Assembly (NCBI GenBank): GCA_902632125.1
Contig: CACPBQ010000005.1
Coordinates: forward strand, 1-64,000
Source: Paracoccaceae bacterium
Lineage (GTDB): Bacteria > Pseudomonadota > Alphaproteobacteria > Rhodobacterales > Rhodobacteraceae
DNA: 64,000 nucleotides
Reading direction: 5' to 3'
Below are positions 10,163 to 19,761 of the stretch, in pieces. Below the pieces are notes generated by a model. The model ran no database searches, was not told the DNA's origin, and worked only from the letters and a program-made list of their open reading frames with translations. Numbering within the stretch: position 1 is the first letter of the stretch; each line of letters opens with the position of its first letter. A program made the translations under genes and the position numbers.

Positions 10163-11146
10163 ATGAAGCAACGACAAATAGGAAAAACAAAACTTAAAAT
10201 TGATACTTTGGGGTTGGGTTGTGCTCCTCTTGGTGGAAATTTTGTGGATTTAAACTATAACCAAGCAGCTGATCTTGTGAGCGCTGCATTAGATGTTGGC
10301 ATCTCGTATTTTGATACGGCGCCCTGGTATGGGTTTGGAAGATCGGAAAGAGTTGTAGGAGATCAGATACGCAATAAAAACGCTATAATTTCATCTAAAG
10401 TTGGCAGAATACTGAAGCCGGGAGCTGTAACTAACCCGATGGATTATGGGATGATAGATCCAATGCCGTTTCATCCAATATACGATTATAGTTACGACGG
10501 TATCATGAGAGCTTACGAAGATAGTCTCCAAAGACTGGGCTTAGAAAAAATAAATGTATTGCTAGTCCACGACATTGGGACTTTCCAACACGGCCAAGAA
10601 AATGCCCAGCATTTTAAAAATCTAGCTGAATCTGGCTATAGGGCACTCGCAGAATTGCGTGCAAATGCATTAGTAGAAGCCATAGGCCTTGGAGTAAATG
10701 AAAACCAAGTTTGCTTGGACGCACTTAAAATAGGTTCTTGGGATGTTTTTTTGCTGGCTGGCCGCTACACCCTACTGGAGCAAACAGCCTTGGATGAATT
10801 ATTTCCTGCATGTGCCAAAAGTCAAACCTCTATAATTTGTGGTGGGCCTTTTAATTCGGGGATATTAGTTGGGAGAGAAATGTGGAATTATGCCAAAGCT
10901 CCAACGGATGTAGTTGAAAAAGCCAAAGCTCTTAGCAAAGTAGCACATGAATTCAAAATCCCTCTCGCAGCAGCGGCTCTCCAATTTCCACAAGCCAATG
11001 AACTGGTCAGTTCAGTGATACCAGGTCCACGCTCAAAAGAAGAACTATTGGAAATTTTAAGATGGCAAAAAATAGAAATTCCCACTGATTTCTGGACTAG
11101 TTTAAAAGAAAGAAAGCTATTGAGGGCAGATGCTCCAACACCCTAA
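10163..11146 (+). CDS. Aldo/keto reductase (L-fucose/D-threo-aldose dehydrogenase-like)
   Basis: MKQRQIGKTKLKIDTLGLGCAPLGG; ALDVGISYFDTAPWYGFGRSE; VHDIG; SSVIPGPRSKEEL (track ORF opens at 10145). Confidence 0.87.
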   Translation: MKQRQIGKTKLKIDTLGLGCAPLGGNFVDLNYNQAADLVSAALDVGISYFDTAPWYGFGRSERVVGDQIRNKNAIISSKVGRILKPGAVTNPMDYGMIDPMPFHPIYDYSYDGIMRAYEDSLQRLGLEKINVLLVHDIGTFQHGQENAQHFKNLAESGYRALAELRANALVEAIGLGVNENQVCLDALKIGSWDVFLLAGRYTLLEQTALDELFPACAKSQTSIICGGPFNSGILVGREMWNYAKAPTDVVEKAKALSKVAHEFKIPLAAAALQFPQANELVSSVIPGPRSKEELLEILRWQKIEIPTDFWTSLKERKLLRADAPTP

Positions 11147-11150
11147 TTGT

Positions 11151-12077
11151 TTAAAATTCATGCTTATATGGAGGATTACAGCCTGCAGTTTCGCAATTAA
11201 GTGCCGCGGCTTTGCATGCACGCTCTATTATATTCACTAATTCATTTTGACTAATATTAGAAAGCGTCTCAGCAGAAACTTTATTTTCATTAATTTCAGC
11301 CAGGACTGTACCCATAAAGGTATCCCCAGCACCAACGGTATCAACTAAAGGATCACAAACTGACGCGCTTACCTCAAAAGAAAACCCACCTTTTTTTACG
11401 CGTGCACCCTTCTCTCCCATGGTTAAAACTATGATTTCGGCCGCAGTATTTTTACAAATTTCATCAAATGCATCATCTAAAGATACCTGTGGCACCATGT
11501 AATTTAAGTCTTCATCAGATAACTTTAGTATATTAGCGTATTTACTCATCCTCTTAAGTCTATCTAAATATTGCTGCTTATTTTTGACGAGTAGCTCCCT
11601 AATATTTGGATCTAGACTGGTAATTACTCCCTGTTCTCCAAGTTCACAAAATTTTTGCCCCCAAAGATCGGCATCCTGCCCATCAATCAAGGCGATAGAA
11701 CCTACATGAAAAATTTTTATAGAAGCAGGAGTGATTTCGTTCAGCATTTGACTTGTTATTTTCCGCTCTGCTGTATCAGCTCTATAGAATTGATAACTAG
11801 GCTGCCTGTCATTAAGCGAAACTACCGCCAGTGAAGTTGGCTCTTGTACTCTCGGTGCGAAAACTTTGACTCCATCCGCCTCCAACCGTGAAGCTATTAT
11901 ATTTCCTAAGCTATCGTTGGAGATTGGCGTGATATAAGAGACATGCTGACCCTGCCGAGCTGCGGCGATAGCAACATTATAGCAAGATCCGCCCGGGATA
12001 GCCCTGTAAACCGGTAACTCATCTTCTGCAGAAATTTGAACATAATCGATTAGATTTTCGCCACCAACAACGATCAT
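11151..12077 (-). CDS. PfkB-family carbohydrate kinase
   Basis: MIVVGGENLIDYV, GGSCYNVAIAAARQG, DTVGAGDTFMGTVL. Confidence 0.9.
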   Translation of the reverse strand: MIVVGGENLIDYVQISAEDELPVYRAIPGGSCYNVAIAAARQGQHVSYITPISNDSLGNIIASRLEADGVKVFAPRVQEPTSLAVVSLNDRQPSYQFYRADTAERKITSQMLNEITPASIKIFHVGSIALIDGQDADLWGQKFCELGEQGVITSLDPNIRELLVKNKQQYLDRLKRMSKYANILKLSDEDLNYMVPQVSLDDAFDEICKNTAAEIIVLTMGEKGARVKKGGFSFEVSASVCDPLVDTVGAGDTFMGTVLAEINENKVSAETLSNISQNELVNIIERACKAAALNCETAGCNPPYKHEF

Positions 12078-12736
12078 ACTTTGCCCCCCTTTATCGCGGT
12101 TTCAAAAGCGATTGCTGCTGCATCAGTAAATTTACTACCGAATAAATCTCTGGCCACATCAGGTGAGATCGTGAAACAATTATGTCCTATCGCGGCAAGG
12201 TCCGTTAATTGTTGCACGTTTCTTAGAGAGGCTACAACCGGGATACAAGTACTCTTACGAGCAATCTTTTCAATTACTTTCATGTGAGCCATCGCATCTA
12301 AGCCTTCATCCATCATCCTACCAAAGTAAGGAGCTACGTAATCAGCTTTCAAAGCACATGCAGTAATCATTTGTTTTGGCTCATAACAAGCAGTCATTAA
12401 AATTTTTGCACCAAGCTCTTTTATTTTGCGAGATAATAGAATGCCTTCCAGGGTAAAAGGGATTTTTATAACGCAACTGATATCCAGTGAACGCCCCAAA
12501 TGATAAATATGTTTACCAAAACTTAAGGCCTTATTTACATCACCATATATTTGAATATGCAATTCTTTCGCACCCAGGTCAGCAGCTTTTGAAACCATTT
12601 CTTCCCAAACGATTTCGCCATAATTTAAACCTAACTGGCTAATTAGTAACGGATTAGTAGTAATTCCGTAAAATGCTCCTGTAGGCATTAAATATTCCCA
12701 GTCAACTGGATCGGCAGTATCAAGATAAAGTCGCAA
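12074..12736 (-). CDS. Transaldolase / fructose-6-phosphate aldolase-like protein
   Basis: MRLYLDTADPVDWEYL, GITTNPLL, CVIKIPFTLEG, VAPYFGRMMDEG; 4-nt overlap with kinase. Confidence 0.85.
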   Translation of the reverse strand: MRLYLDTADPVDWEYLMPTGAFYGITTNPLLISQLGLNYGEIVWEEMVSKAADLGAKELHIQIYGDVNKALSFGKHIYHLGRSLDISCVIKIPFTLEGILLSRKIKELGAKILMTACYEPKQMITACALKADYVAPYFGRMMDEGLDAMAHMKVIEKIARKSTCIPVVASLRNVQQLTDLAAIGHNCFTISPDVARDLFGSKFTDAAAIAFETAIKGGKV

Positions 12737-12827
12737 TAATCTAAACCAAAAATTTATTCACCAATTTTCATAATAGGATAGCAATTCACGTGACAACGAA
12801 CAACACCCCAGCTAAAATTGTCTGGAC

Positions 12828-12904
12828 GGCTCCGTGGCTCAACTGGATAGAGCAGCCCCCTCCTAAGGGGCAGGTTACAGGTTCGAATCCTGTCGGAGTC
12901 GCCA
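12828..12904 (+). tRNA. tRNA-Arg (CCT)
   Basis: Complete cloverleaf: acceptor GGCTCCG/CGGAGTC, anticodon stem GCCCC/GGGGC with loop CTCCTAA (CCT), T-arm CAGGTTCGAATCCTG, encoded CCA. Confidence 0.95.
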
Positions 12905-13169
12905 CCAAGTCTAATAACAACATTTTCTATGTGTTAAGATTAATAGTACTAAAGTTTGACTGTGTAAAATATCATATAAATCTTGACTAGGCGTGTCTGT
13001 ACCAATGCTATCAGGGTACAAACCATGAGCTTAAATTTGAAAAAGCTTAATTCTGTTTTTATCCATACCTATGATTAAACTCTAAAATTTGGAAACTATG
13101 AGTTTCTTTGGTGACAGCTGTTTAATTGTAAAATATACTATAAATCAGTCCGTTATAGGAAATGAAACA

Positions 13170-14735
13170 ATGGTTACTGCTCATCATAAGCCCCGACGCC
13201 GAGTAAGCGGAGGTCGAACGGAACGCCTCGCCAAACAGCGTATGAGGACTGGCAACGAAGCCGTACGAGGCGGACTATTGGGCGGGTGTTATAGCCCTCT
13301 TTCAAGGATTGATATGGAAAATATCAATACAGCAGCTCTGACTGTATTAGAAAAAACCGGTATTTCTGATCATTTTGAGGAGCTATTAGATCTAATTGTA
13401 CCCAATGGAGCATTCCTTAACAAACATGGAAGATTGTGTTTTTCGCGATCATTGATGGAAGATGTTTTAGCAAATTCTGCCAAAGAGTTCTACGTTTTTG
13501 CACGAGGAGAACGTGAAGGTAAAGATGACATGCACTGTACTTCCAAAAGTGTATATTTTGCAAATTCTGGAACTGCAGTAACTACTTTTGACAGCCAAAC
13601 AAAGTCTTACAGACCGTCGACGCTGAGAGATATTTATGATTTTACTAGATTAGTAGATCAACTAGAAAATATTCATATGCTTGGTGATACGGTATTAGCC
13701 AGCGATATCGAAGACGATTTTACCCACGACATTAACTCGGTATATGCAATACTTTCTGGGAGCCAGAAACCAGCTTGCATAACATTCCGCGATCGAAGCC
13801 ATATTCCGCATGCAATCCGCCTTTTTGACTTTGCTTCAGGTGGGGAAGGCTCGTTTATGAAAAAGCCATCAGTTATTTTTGGGGGATGTCCAATTGTGTC
13901 ACCACTGCGTGTAGGTCGCGAAAATATGGAAATTCTTATAGATACAGCAAAATTAGGGCTAACAGTAGATTTGGCAGTTCCACCACAGGCAGGTGCGACC
14001 GCACCAGCTACACTTGCAGGAACATTGGTCCAAACAGTTGCAGAAACATTGGCATGCGTTGCAATTGTAAATTTAATACGTCCAGGTTGTCCTATTTGTT
14101 TTGCAGCTTGGCCCTTCATAACAGATTTAAGAAGTGGCTCTTTCACTGGAGGCGGCGGCGAACAAGCGTTAATTGGTGCAGCTGCGATTCAAATGGGCAA
14201 CTATTATGGTCTTCCAACTTCTGTTGGGGCCGGAATGACGGATTCAAAAATTCCTGATGCACAATATGGTATTGAAAAAGCTATGACCTTCGTACTCGCT
14301 GCGCATGCTGGCGCAAATCGGCTATGTGAGTTTGGTGGTATGATGGGAAGCCTAATGGGATGTAGCTTTGAAAGTATGGTAATCGATAATGAAATTGGTG
14401 GCATGATTCTCCGTTCATTAAGAGGCATTGAAATAAACGACGACACCATGGCCGTTGATATCATTCATCAATGTGCGATTGATCCAGGCCATTTCCTCGG
14501 AAACGCACATACGTTAGAGTATATGAATAGTGAATTTTTGTATCCACAACTAATGGATAGAGAGCGAACTGACACGTGGGAGAAAGAGGGTAAAACAGAG
14601 CTTTTTAATAGGGCTTCGGAATCCGCCCAGCAAATACTTAACAATCATTTCCCTAATTATTTTGGATCATCAGACGAGCAAGTTAGAAGGGAGTTCCCCA
14701 TTATCCTTCCTAAAAAGCATATGATTAATTTATAA
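13170..14735 (+). CDS. Trimethylamine methyltransferase (MttB/COG5598) superfamily protein, non-pyrrolysine
   Basis: RRRVSGGRTERLAKQ N-terminus, continuous MttB-like barrel (ITFRDRSHIPHAIRLFDFA, GATAPATLAGTLVQTVAETLA, KAMTFVLAAHAGANRLCEFGGMM); uninterrupted ORF. Start at 13170 preferred over 13089. Confidence 0.9.
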   Translation: MVTAHHKPRRRVSGGRTERLAKQRMRTGNEAVRGGLLGGCYSPLSRIDMENINTAALTVLEKTGISDHFEELLDLIVPNGAFLNKHGRLCFSRSLMEDVLANSAKEFYVFARGEREGKDDMHCTSKSVYFANSGTAVTTFDSQTKSYRPSTLRDIYDFTRLVDQLENIHMLGDTVLASDIEDDFTHDINSVYAILSGSQKPACITFRDRSHIPHAIRLFDFASGGEGSFMKKPSVIFGGCPIVSPLRVGRENMEILIDTAKLGLTVDLAVPPQAGATAPATLAGTLVQTVAETLACVAIVNLIRPGCPICFAAWPFITDLRSGSFTGGGGEQALIGAAAIQMGNYYGLPTSVGAGMTDSKIPDAQYGIEKAMTFVLAAHAGANRLCEFGGMMGSLMGCSFESMVIDNEIGGMILRSLRGIEINDDTMAVDIIHQCAIDPGHFLGNAHTLEYMNSEFLYPQLMDRERTDTWEKEGKTELFNRASESAQQILNNHFPNYFGSSDEQVRREFPIILPKKHMINL

Positions 14736-14855
14736 ATTCTGTCCCGACAATTAAATATTTTCTAAATTTTTAATAAATAAACGTTTTACGCAATGGAACA
14801 ATTGAAGGCATCATAGTTTCAATTAAACATTTCTCTATTTTAAAACCAAGTACTG

Positions 14856-15779
14856 GTGATTTTTATGATTGATCATTTCCTAAACGGAGTTCTGCCAATT
14901 TTTTCAATCGGCGCTGTAGGTTTCTTTTTGGGGAGGAGACAAGTTTTCAATTTTCAGGACGCTATGGTTCTAAATAAGTTTGTGATGTTAATTGGCGTGC
15001 CTTCACTAATTTTCTTGCTACTCTCAAAAGCTCCAATTAGTGAATTCGACGGCAGAATGCTAAGCGGCTACTTTTTTACAGAAGTCATTCTTTATTTAAC
15101 TGGCTTTTTAATTGCAAAATTTTTTTTTAATAGAGAAATCAAAGAGGCGGTTTTAATAGGCTTATGTATTGCTCTGACTAACCATGTTTTATTTGTTTTG
15201 CCAATTGCTGAAACCTTATTTGGGGACGAATATGCGAAACCAATCATTTCTATAATTACAATGGATGGAGTAATCCTGTTCGCAGGAACGATCATCTTAC
15301 TAGATTTTCTTAAGACCCAAGGCTTAACAGCAGCTCAATCTTTTAAGAAAATCATTAGTAATCCTCCACTGATAGCAGTTTTAATAGGTTTAGTATTTGG
15401 GTTATCTAAATCCAAAATTCCAACTGGAATCGAAGTATTTTTAAATGCAGTTGCCGTTTCAGCCTCACCTGTTCTACTTTTTGCATTGGGTATAATTTTA
15501 AGCAGACCTTATAAGGGTACAAAATTAACACTACCAATAATTATGGCTTTCATTAAGTTAGTCATTCATCCAGTATTTCTTGGCGTTATATTTACAACCG
15601 TTTTTGCTCTGCAAACGGAGTTCAGAAATCCGGCAATAATGACCGCAGCTGCACCATGTGGATTAATGTCTTTCATGCTAGCATTGAACTATAAAGTTCA
15701 AGTAGACGTAATAGCCCGCGCCATTCTTTTCAGTTCTGTTGGGTCGACTATTTCGATTAGTCTGGCAGCAACACTCTGA
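14856..15779 (+). CDS. AEC-family (auxin efflux carrier-like) transporter
   Basis: About 10 hydrophobic segments; FLNGVLPIFSIGAVGFFLGRR, ALTNHVLFVLPIAETLFG. Confidence 0.85.
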   Translation: MIFMIDHFLNGVLPIFSIGAVGFFLGRRQVFNFQDAMVLNKFVMLIGVPSLIFLLLSKAPISEFDGRMLSGYFFTEVILYLTGFLIAKFFFNREIKEAVLIGLCIALTNHVLFVLPIAETLFGDEYAKPIISIITMDGVILFAGTIILLDFLKTQGLTAAQSFKKIISNPPLIAVLIGLVFGLSKSKIPTGIEVFLNAVAVSASPVLLFALGIILSRPYKGTKLTLPIIMAFIKLVIHPVFLGVIFTTVFALQTEFRNPAIMTAAAPCGLMSFMLALNYKVQVDVIARAILFSSVGSTISISLAATL

Positions 15780-15834
15780 TTAATCTCATTTCTGTTTACT
15801 AAAATTGTTAAATCTGCAGGATTTTATTAAAAAG

Positions 15835-16074
15835 TCAGCAGCAGCCGCAGGTGGGCACAGCCTTTGTTTTAGTTTTATTTTTTCCCCGCACTCTCCGCTT
15901 GGGAACCTTGCAAATGTTTGAAGACTCTGAGAGCTTTTTTGCGATTTTGTCGGCAACATAATCCTCAAAACTAGAAAATCCTAACTTAATTGACTTTTTT
16001 TCCTCATAGGCTTTTCTGCCTTTTAAGCTTGTTATATATTTCTCAATTAAACTATTTTCGACTGTGTCAACCAT
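15835..16074 (-). CDS. Small hypothetical basic protein with C-terminal Cys cluster
   Basis: 79 aa, ends RRVRGKNKTKTKAVPTCGCC. Confidence 0.5.
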   Translation of the reverse strand: MVDTVENSLIEKYITSLKGRKAYEEKKSIKLGFSSFEDYVADKIAKKLSESSNICKVPKRRVRGKNKTKTKAVPTCGCC

Positions 16075-16350
16075 AATAGAGACCTAAATTGTTGGGATCG
16101 TTTTTATCTATTACAATATCTGGTTAATTTTTGCTATTGAAAAATAAAACACGCGATCTCTACTGTCTAAATTATTGGAAGGCGTGCTGCCTAAAAACGA
16201 TAACTGACGCTTCTTTACCCTTTTCAAAATACGTATCACTTGGGATGCAAGATTTTGATGTACAGTGTCACCTTTGTTAAGACACTTGCCCACCTTTTAC
16301 TAGTATGCCAAAAAAACAAAATGTGCGTTAAAAAAATCGAATGAGTTGAT

Positions 16351-17526
16351 ATGACCAAAATCGATAAAATTGAATTACATGAGTTTCAATTTGAAGCTAC
16401 CAATCTTGGACTAAGCGCAAATACCAACTCAATAGGGGGATTATCTTTTGAAAAAGGCGCAAAAACTCCTATTACCAAATATGCGGTTGAAATTTCCACT
16501 GAAGACAGTTGCAAAGGAAGCTATGTACTAAATTGGGGAGCCTCACCATCTGTTTTTGGGCAAATGCAGATGCTCGCTCCTATGCTTATCGGCTGTGATG
16601 CAGAGGAACGAAATGGAATATTTGAAAATTTAAAACGTGAAGCAAGACAGTTTGACCATATGGGTCATGGACCTCTTGATATAGCCTTATGGGATTGGCA
16701 AGGACGTGCTTTAAACTGCTCGGTTTCCGCACTATTAGGGGGATATAGAAAATCTCTCCCAGCTTATGCCAGTACTTACCACGGCGATAGAAGCGGAGGT
16801 TTAGATTCAAAGGAAGCTTTTGGAGACTTTGCGCTTCAATGTAAAGAAATGGGTTATAAAGCTTTCAAAATTCACGGCTGGCACGAGGGCAATGCTAAAG
16901 AAGAGGCCGAACTCGTACTACATGTACGCAAAGTTGTTGGTGAAGAAATGGTGCTTATGCTTGATCCGGCGTGTGAATTACGTACTTTTGCTGATGCTTT
17001 ATACGTAGGAAGGGCTTGCGATGAAGCTGGATATTTCTGGTTTGAGGATCCTTATAGGGATTCTGGCGTTTCTGCTTTTGGACATCGCAAACTAAGAGAA
17101 ATGTTAAAGACACCAATACTGCAAACTGAACATATTAGAGGTATCGAACCCAAAGCTGACTTTTTAATTGCTGGAGGAACTGATTTTCTCCGATCAGATC
17201 CAGAGTATGACTTGGGTTTAACCGGATGTATGAAAATACATCATTTTGCCGAAAGCTTGGGCGTTGACGTTGAGGTCCATGCATGTGGTCCTGCCCATCG
17301 ACACTTGATTGGTATGTCAAGAAATTCAAATTTTTATGAAGTAGCATTAGTTGGGCCAGATTGTCCAAATGCAGTGGCACCAGTTTATTTAAATGGTTAT
17401 TCCGATCAGCTTGACTGCATTGATGAAAAGGGAATGGTTAATGTACCAGATGGAATAGGACTTGGTGTTTCCTACGATTGGGATTTTATCAAGAAAAATC
17501 GTATTACACATATTGTTTTTGATTAA
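16351..17526 (+). CDS. Enolase-superfamily (mandelate racemase/muconate lactonizing) protein
   Basis: ALWDWQGRALN, GYKAFKIHGW, LMLDPACE, WFEDPYRD, TEHIRG metal-ligand segments. Confidence 0.9.
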   Translation: MTKIDKIELHEFQFEATNLGLSANTNSIGGLSFEKGAKTPITKYAVEISTEDSCKGSYVLNWGASPSVFGQMQMLAPMLIGCDAEERNGIFENLKREARQFDHMGHGPLDIALWDWQGRALNCSVSALLGGYRKSLPAYASTYHGDRSGGLDSKEAFGDFALQCKEMGYKAFKIHGWHEGNAKEEAELVLHVRKVVGEEMVLMLDPACELRTFADALYVGRACDEAGYFWFEDPYRDSGVSAFGHRKLREMLKTPILQTEHIRGIEPKADFLIAGGTDFLRSDPEYDLGLTGCMKIHHFAESLGVDVEVHACGPAHRHLIGMSRNSNFYEVALVGPDCPNAVAPVYLNGYSDQLDCIDEKGMVNVPDGIGLGVSYDWDFIKKNRITHIVFD

Positions 17527-17653
17527 ACGTATTCTATTCTGCTTTAATGATAAAAATTATTGTTATTGAGGATAATGACAAAATGACTAAGTTAATGCCC
17601 ATCTGGTTAAATCAAATAGATTACGGCTCACACTAAACTTTGAAAATGTATAG

Positions 17654-18937
17654 CTAATTTTTTCCCTTCAAAATCTGTTTTGCATTGTCTACTGTGACAT
17701 TTCTTTCTTCAACCATTCTTTGAACAACCAAATCTATTTCATCATTAGATGCTCCAGCTTGAAAAGCAATGTTCCTTGCGTGAAGTGTCATATGACCGCG
17801 TTGTATACCCTCTGTTGATAATGCTCGTAGCGCTGCGAGGTTTTGGGCAAGGCCTACGGCTGCTATAACCTGGCCCAACTCAATCGCCGATTTTACACCA
17901 AGTAGGGCAATTGCAGCTTTGGCAGTTGGGTGCGTTTTGGTCGCGCCTCCAACGAGTCCAACCGCCATAGGCAACGTGATTTTTCCAACAAGCTCACGCT
18001 CATCTGAACTAGACCACTGTGTTAGAGAAGAATAGTGACCATCGATTGCTGCAAAAGCGTGTGCGCCAGCTTCAATTGCGCGCCAATCATTTCCGGTAGC
18101 AATTACGACTGGGTCAATTCCATTCATAATCCCTTTATTGTGCGTCGCTGCTCTGTACGGATCTACCATTGCAAAGGATGCAGCCTCCAAGACCCCTCGA
18201 ATGACTTCGCTACCTTTGTAATCTGGAGTGTCAAATTGTTCCGAAGCGATTTTTACTGAAGCTGTTACCAGTCGTTTATCGGCTAAATTAGATAAAATTT
18301 TTAATCTTACTTGCCCATGAGCAATTTTTTCTACCATGGGAGCTGTATATTCCGCCATAGTATTAACAGTATTAGCTCCCATTGCATCGCGAACATCAAC
18401 AAGCAAATGTACTATCAACATTGGGCCAGAAGGCGTATCTTTAAAAAGATGAACTTCTATGTCCTCACATCCGCCACCTAGGCTGACTAGAGTTTGATCT
18501 TTCTCATTGGCAGCATTAATTAAGTCACTTTTGTGCTCAAGTATTCTATTTTTTGCAGATTCTAGATCTTGAACGCCCATGACTTGAATTTGAGCACGCA
18601 TGATTGGACGATCCGAATAAGCTTCAAATCCGCCGTTGCGCCTTGCTAGCTTCGCCATATAGGACGCAGCTGCTACTACCGAGGGTTCCTCTACTGCCAT
18701 TGGGATTAGATAATCCTTGCCATTAATCAAAAAGTTTGTTGCTACTCCCAAAGGCAACTCAAACCGACCTATAACATTCTCGATCATACTGTCGGCTAAA
18801 GCGATTGAAAGCGTGCCTTTACCTTCCAAAGAATTTAAAAACCCAGTATTTCCTTCAAAGGCATCCTGGATAGCATCTAACCTTTTCTGCGGCGAGAGTT
18901 TTCGCATATTTTTTATCGTTGAGTATTTTAAAGTCAT
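17654..18937 (-). CDS. mvaA: Hydroxymethylglutaryl-CoA reductase, class II (degradative type)
   Basis: LPLGVATNFLINGKDYLIPMAVEEPSVVAAASYMAKLAR, DAMGANTVNTMAEYTAP, GGATKTHPTAKAA, GHMTLHARNIA. Confidence 0.93.
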   Translation of the reverse strand: MTLKYSTIKNMRKLSPQKRLDAIQDAFEGNTGFLNSLEGKGTLSIALADSMIENVIGRFELPLGVATNFLINGKDYLIPMAVEEPSVVAAASYMAKLARRNGGFEAYSDRPIMRAQIQVMGVQDLESAKNRILEHKSDLINAANEKDQTLVSLGGGCEDIEVHLFKDTPSGPMLIVHLLVDVRDAMGANTVNTMAEYTAPMVEKIAHGQVRLKILSNLADKRLVTASVKIASEQFDTPDYKGSEVIRGVLEAASFAMVDPYRAATHNKGIMNGIDPVVIATGNDWRAIEAGAHAFAAIDGHYSSLTQWSSSDERELVGKITLPMAVGLVGGATKTHPTAKAAIALLGVKSAIELGQVIAAVGLAQNLAALRALSTEGIQRGHMTLHARNIAFQAGASNDEIDLVVQRMVEERNVTVDNAKQILKGKN

Positions 18938-19093
18938 TTAAGAACCTCTCAAAAAAACTTTTCTATTAAAATTGGCATAAATGGCCTTCCTTTAAAAATT
19001 CAAACATTTTTTGGCGATAAAATATTTTTTACTTGGCCTTTATTTAGAATAGGATAAAAAACTAATATTGTTTTTAAGAGATTTTTACGAATT

Positions 19094-19546
19094 TTAGTTA
19101 AAATTTGAGTTACAAAAATTTGAAAAACAAAATTCACTAATTAATTCCGAATTTTCAACATTTAATTCTAAAAAAATGTTTTTCCCACTATCACAATTAA
19201 GCCTCAATCCCAACTTACTCCGTGAGCCTGGTTGACAGCTTTTGGGAAAGCCAAGAGATAAATCAGAAATAAATTTTTTATTTGTGAATTGAAAAATAGT
19301 TATCGAAACAATTCTATTTTTTAGTGAAAATGCGAACAATTTTTCATCTGAGTTAGCACAGATAATTTTTTTTTTTGAAGGTCCAGATATTATTTTAGGT
19401 GAGCAGGAATAAATATCATCTACAGTCGAGATTGGCTTTCCTAATAGTTCCAAATAATTTATAGGCTGCGTATCAGCGTAGCTTTTTGAAAACAACAGAA
19501 AAGTACTCATCAGCAAAGCGGTGAGACGAATTGAACAAAGTTTCAT
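19094..19546 (-). CDS. Hypothetical secreted protein
   Basis: Internal start MKLCSIRLTALLMSTFLLFSKSYADTQ gives a plausible signal peptide (track ORF extends to 19639). Confidence 0.55.
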   Translation of the reverse strand: MKLCSIRLTALLMSTFLLFSKSYADTQPINYLELLGKPISTVDDIYSCSPKIISGPSKKKIICANSDEKLFAFSLKNRIVSITIFQFTNKKFISDLSLGFPKSCQPGSRSKLGLRLNCDSGKNIFLELNVENSELISEFCFSNFCNSNFN

Positions 19547-19761
19547 AAAGATACTATAATATGTTGTTGACCAAATTGCAATAATTGTTACATTATAACC
19601 TATCAAAAATTTAAAAAATAAATTTTTAATTATAATCAAAATAACTGTAAATTAATAAATATATCTTCAATTTCTCTAATTTTTGATCTAGTTTCTTGAC
19701 TTAACAACTTTTTTATAGTTTCACCTGGCCAATGGTAACAAATAGAAACTTGGGTCGCTAA

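Noticed and set aside
12790-12990. 66-aa plus-strand ORF
   Set aside because: It spans the tRNA-Arg gene; the translation (LNWIEQPPPKGQVTGSNPVGVA) is a classic tRNA artefact.
13673-14146. 157-aa minus-strand ORF
   Set aside because: Antisense shadow of the MttB-like gene.
13886-14257. 123-aa plus-strand ORF overlapping MttB
   Set aside because: Alternate frame within the MttB-like gene; Ser/Arg/Cys-rich composition typical of a shadow frame.
13170-14735. Pyrrolysine-type MttB (in-frame amber read-through)
   Set aside because: ORF is uninterrupted by TAG through the barrel; the visible part of the second homologue also lacks an in-frame TAG.
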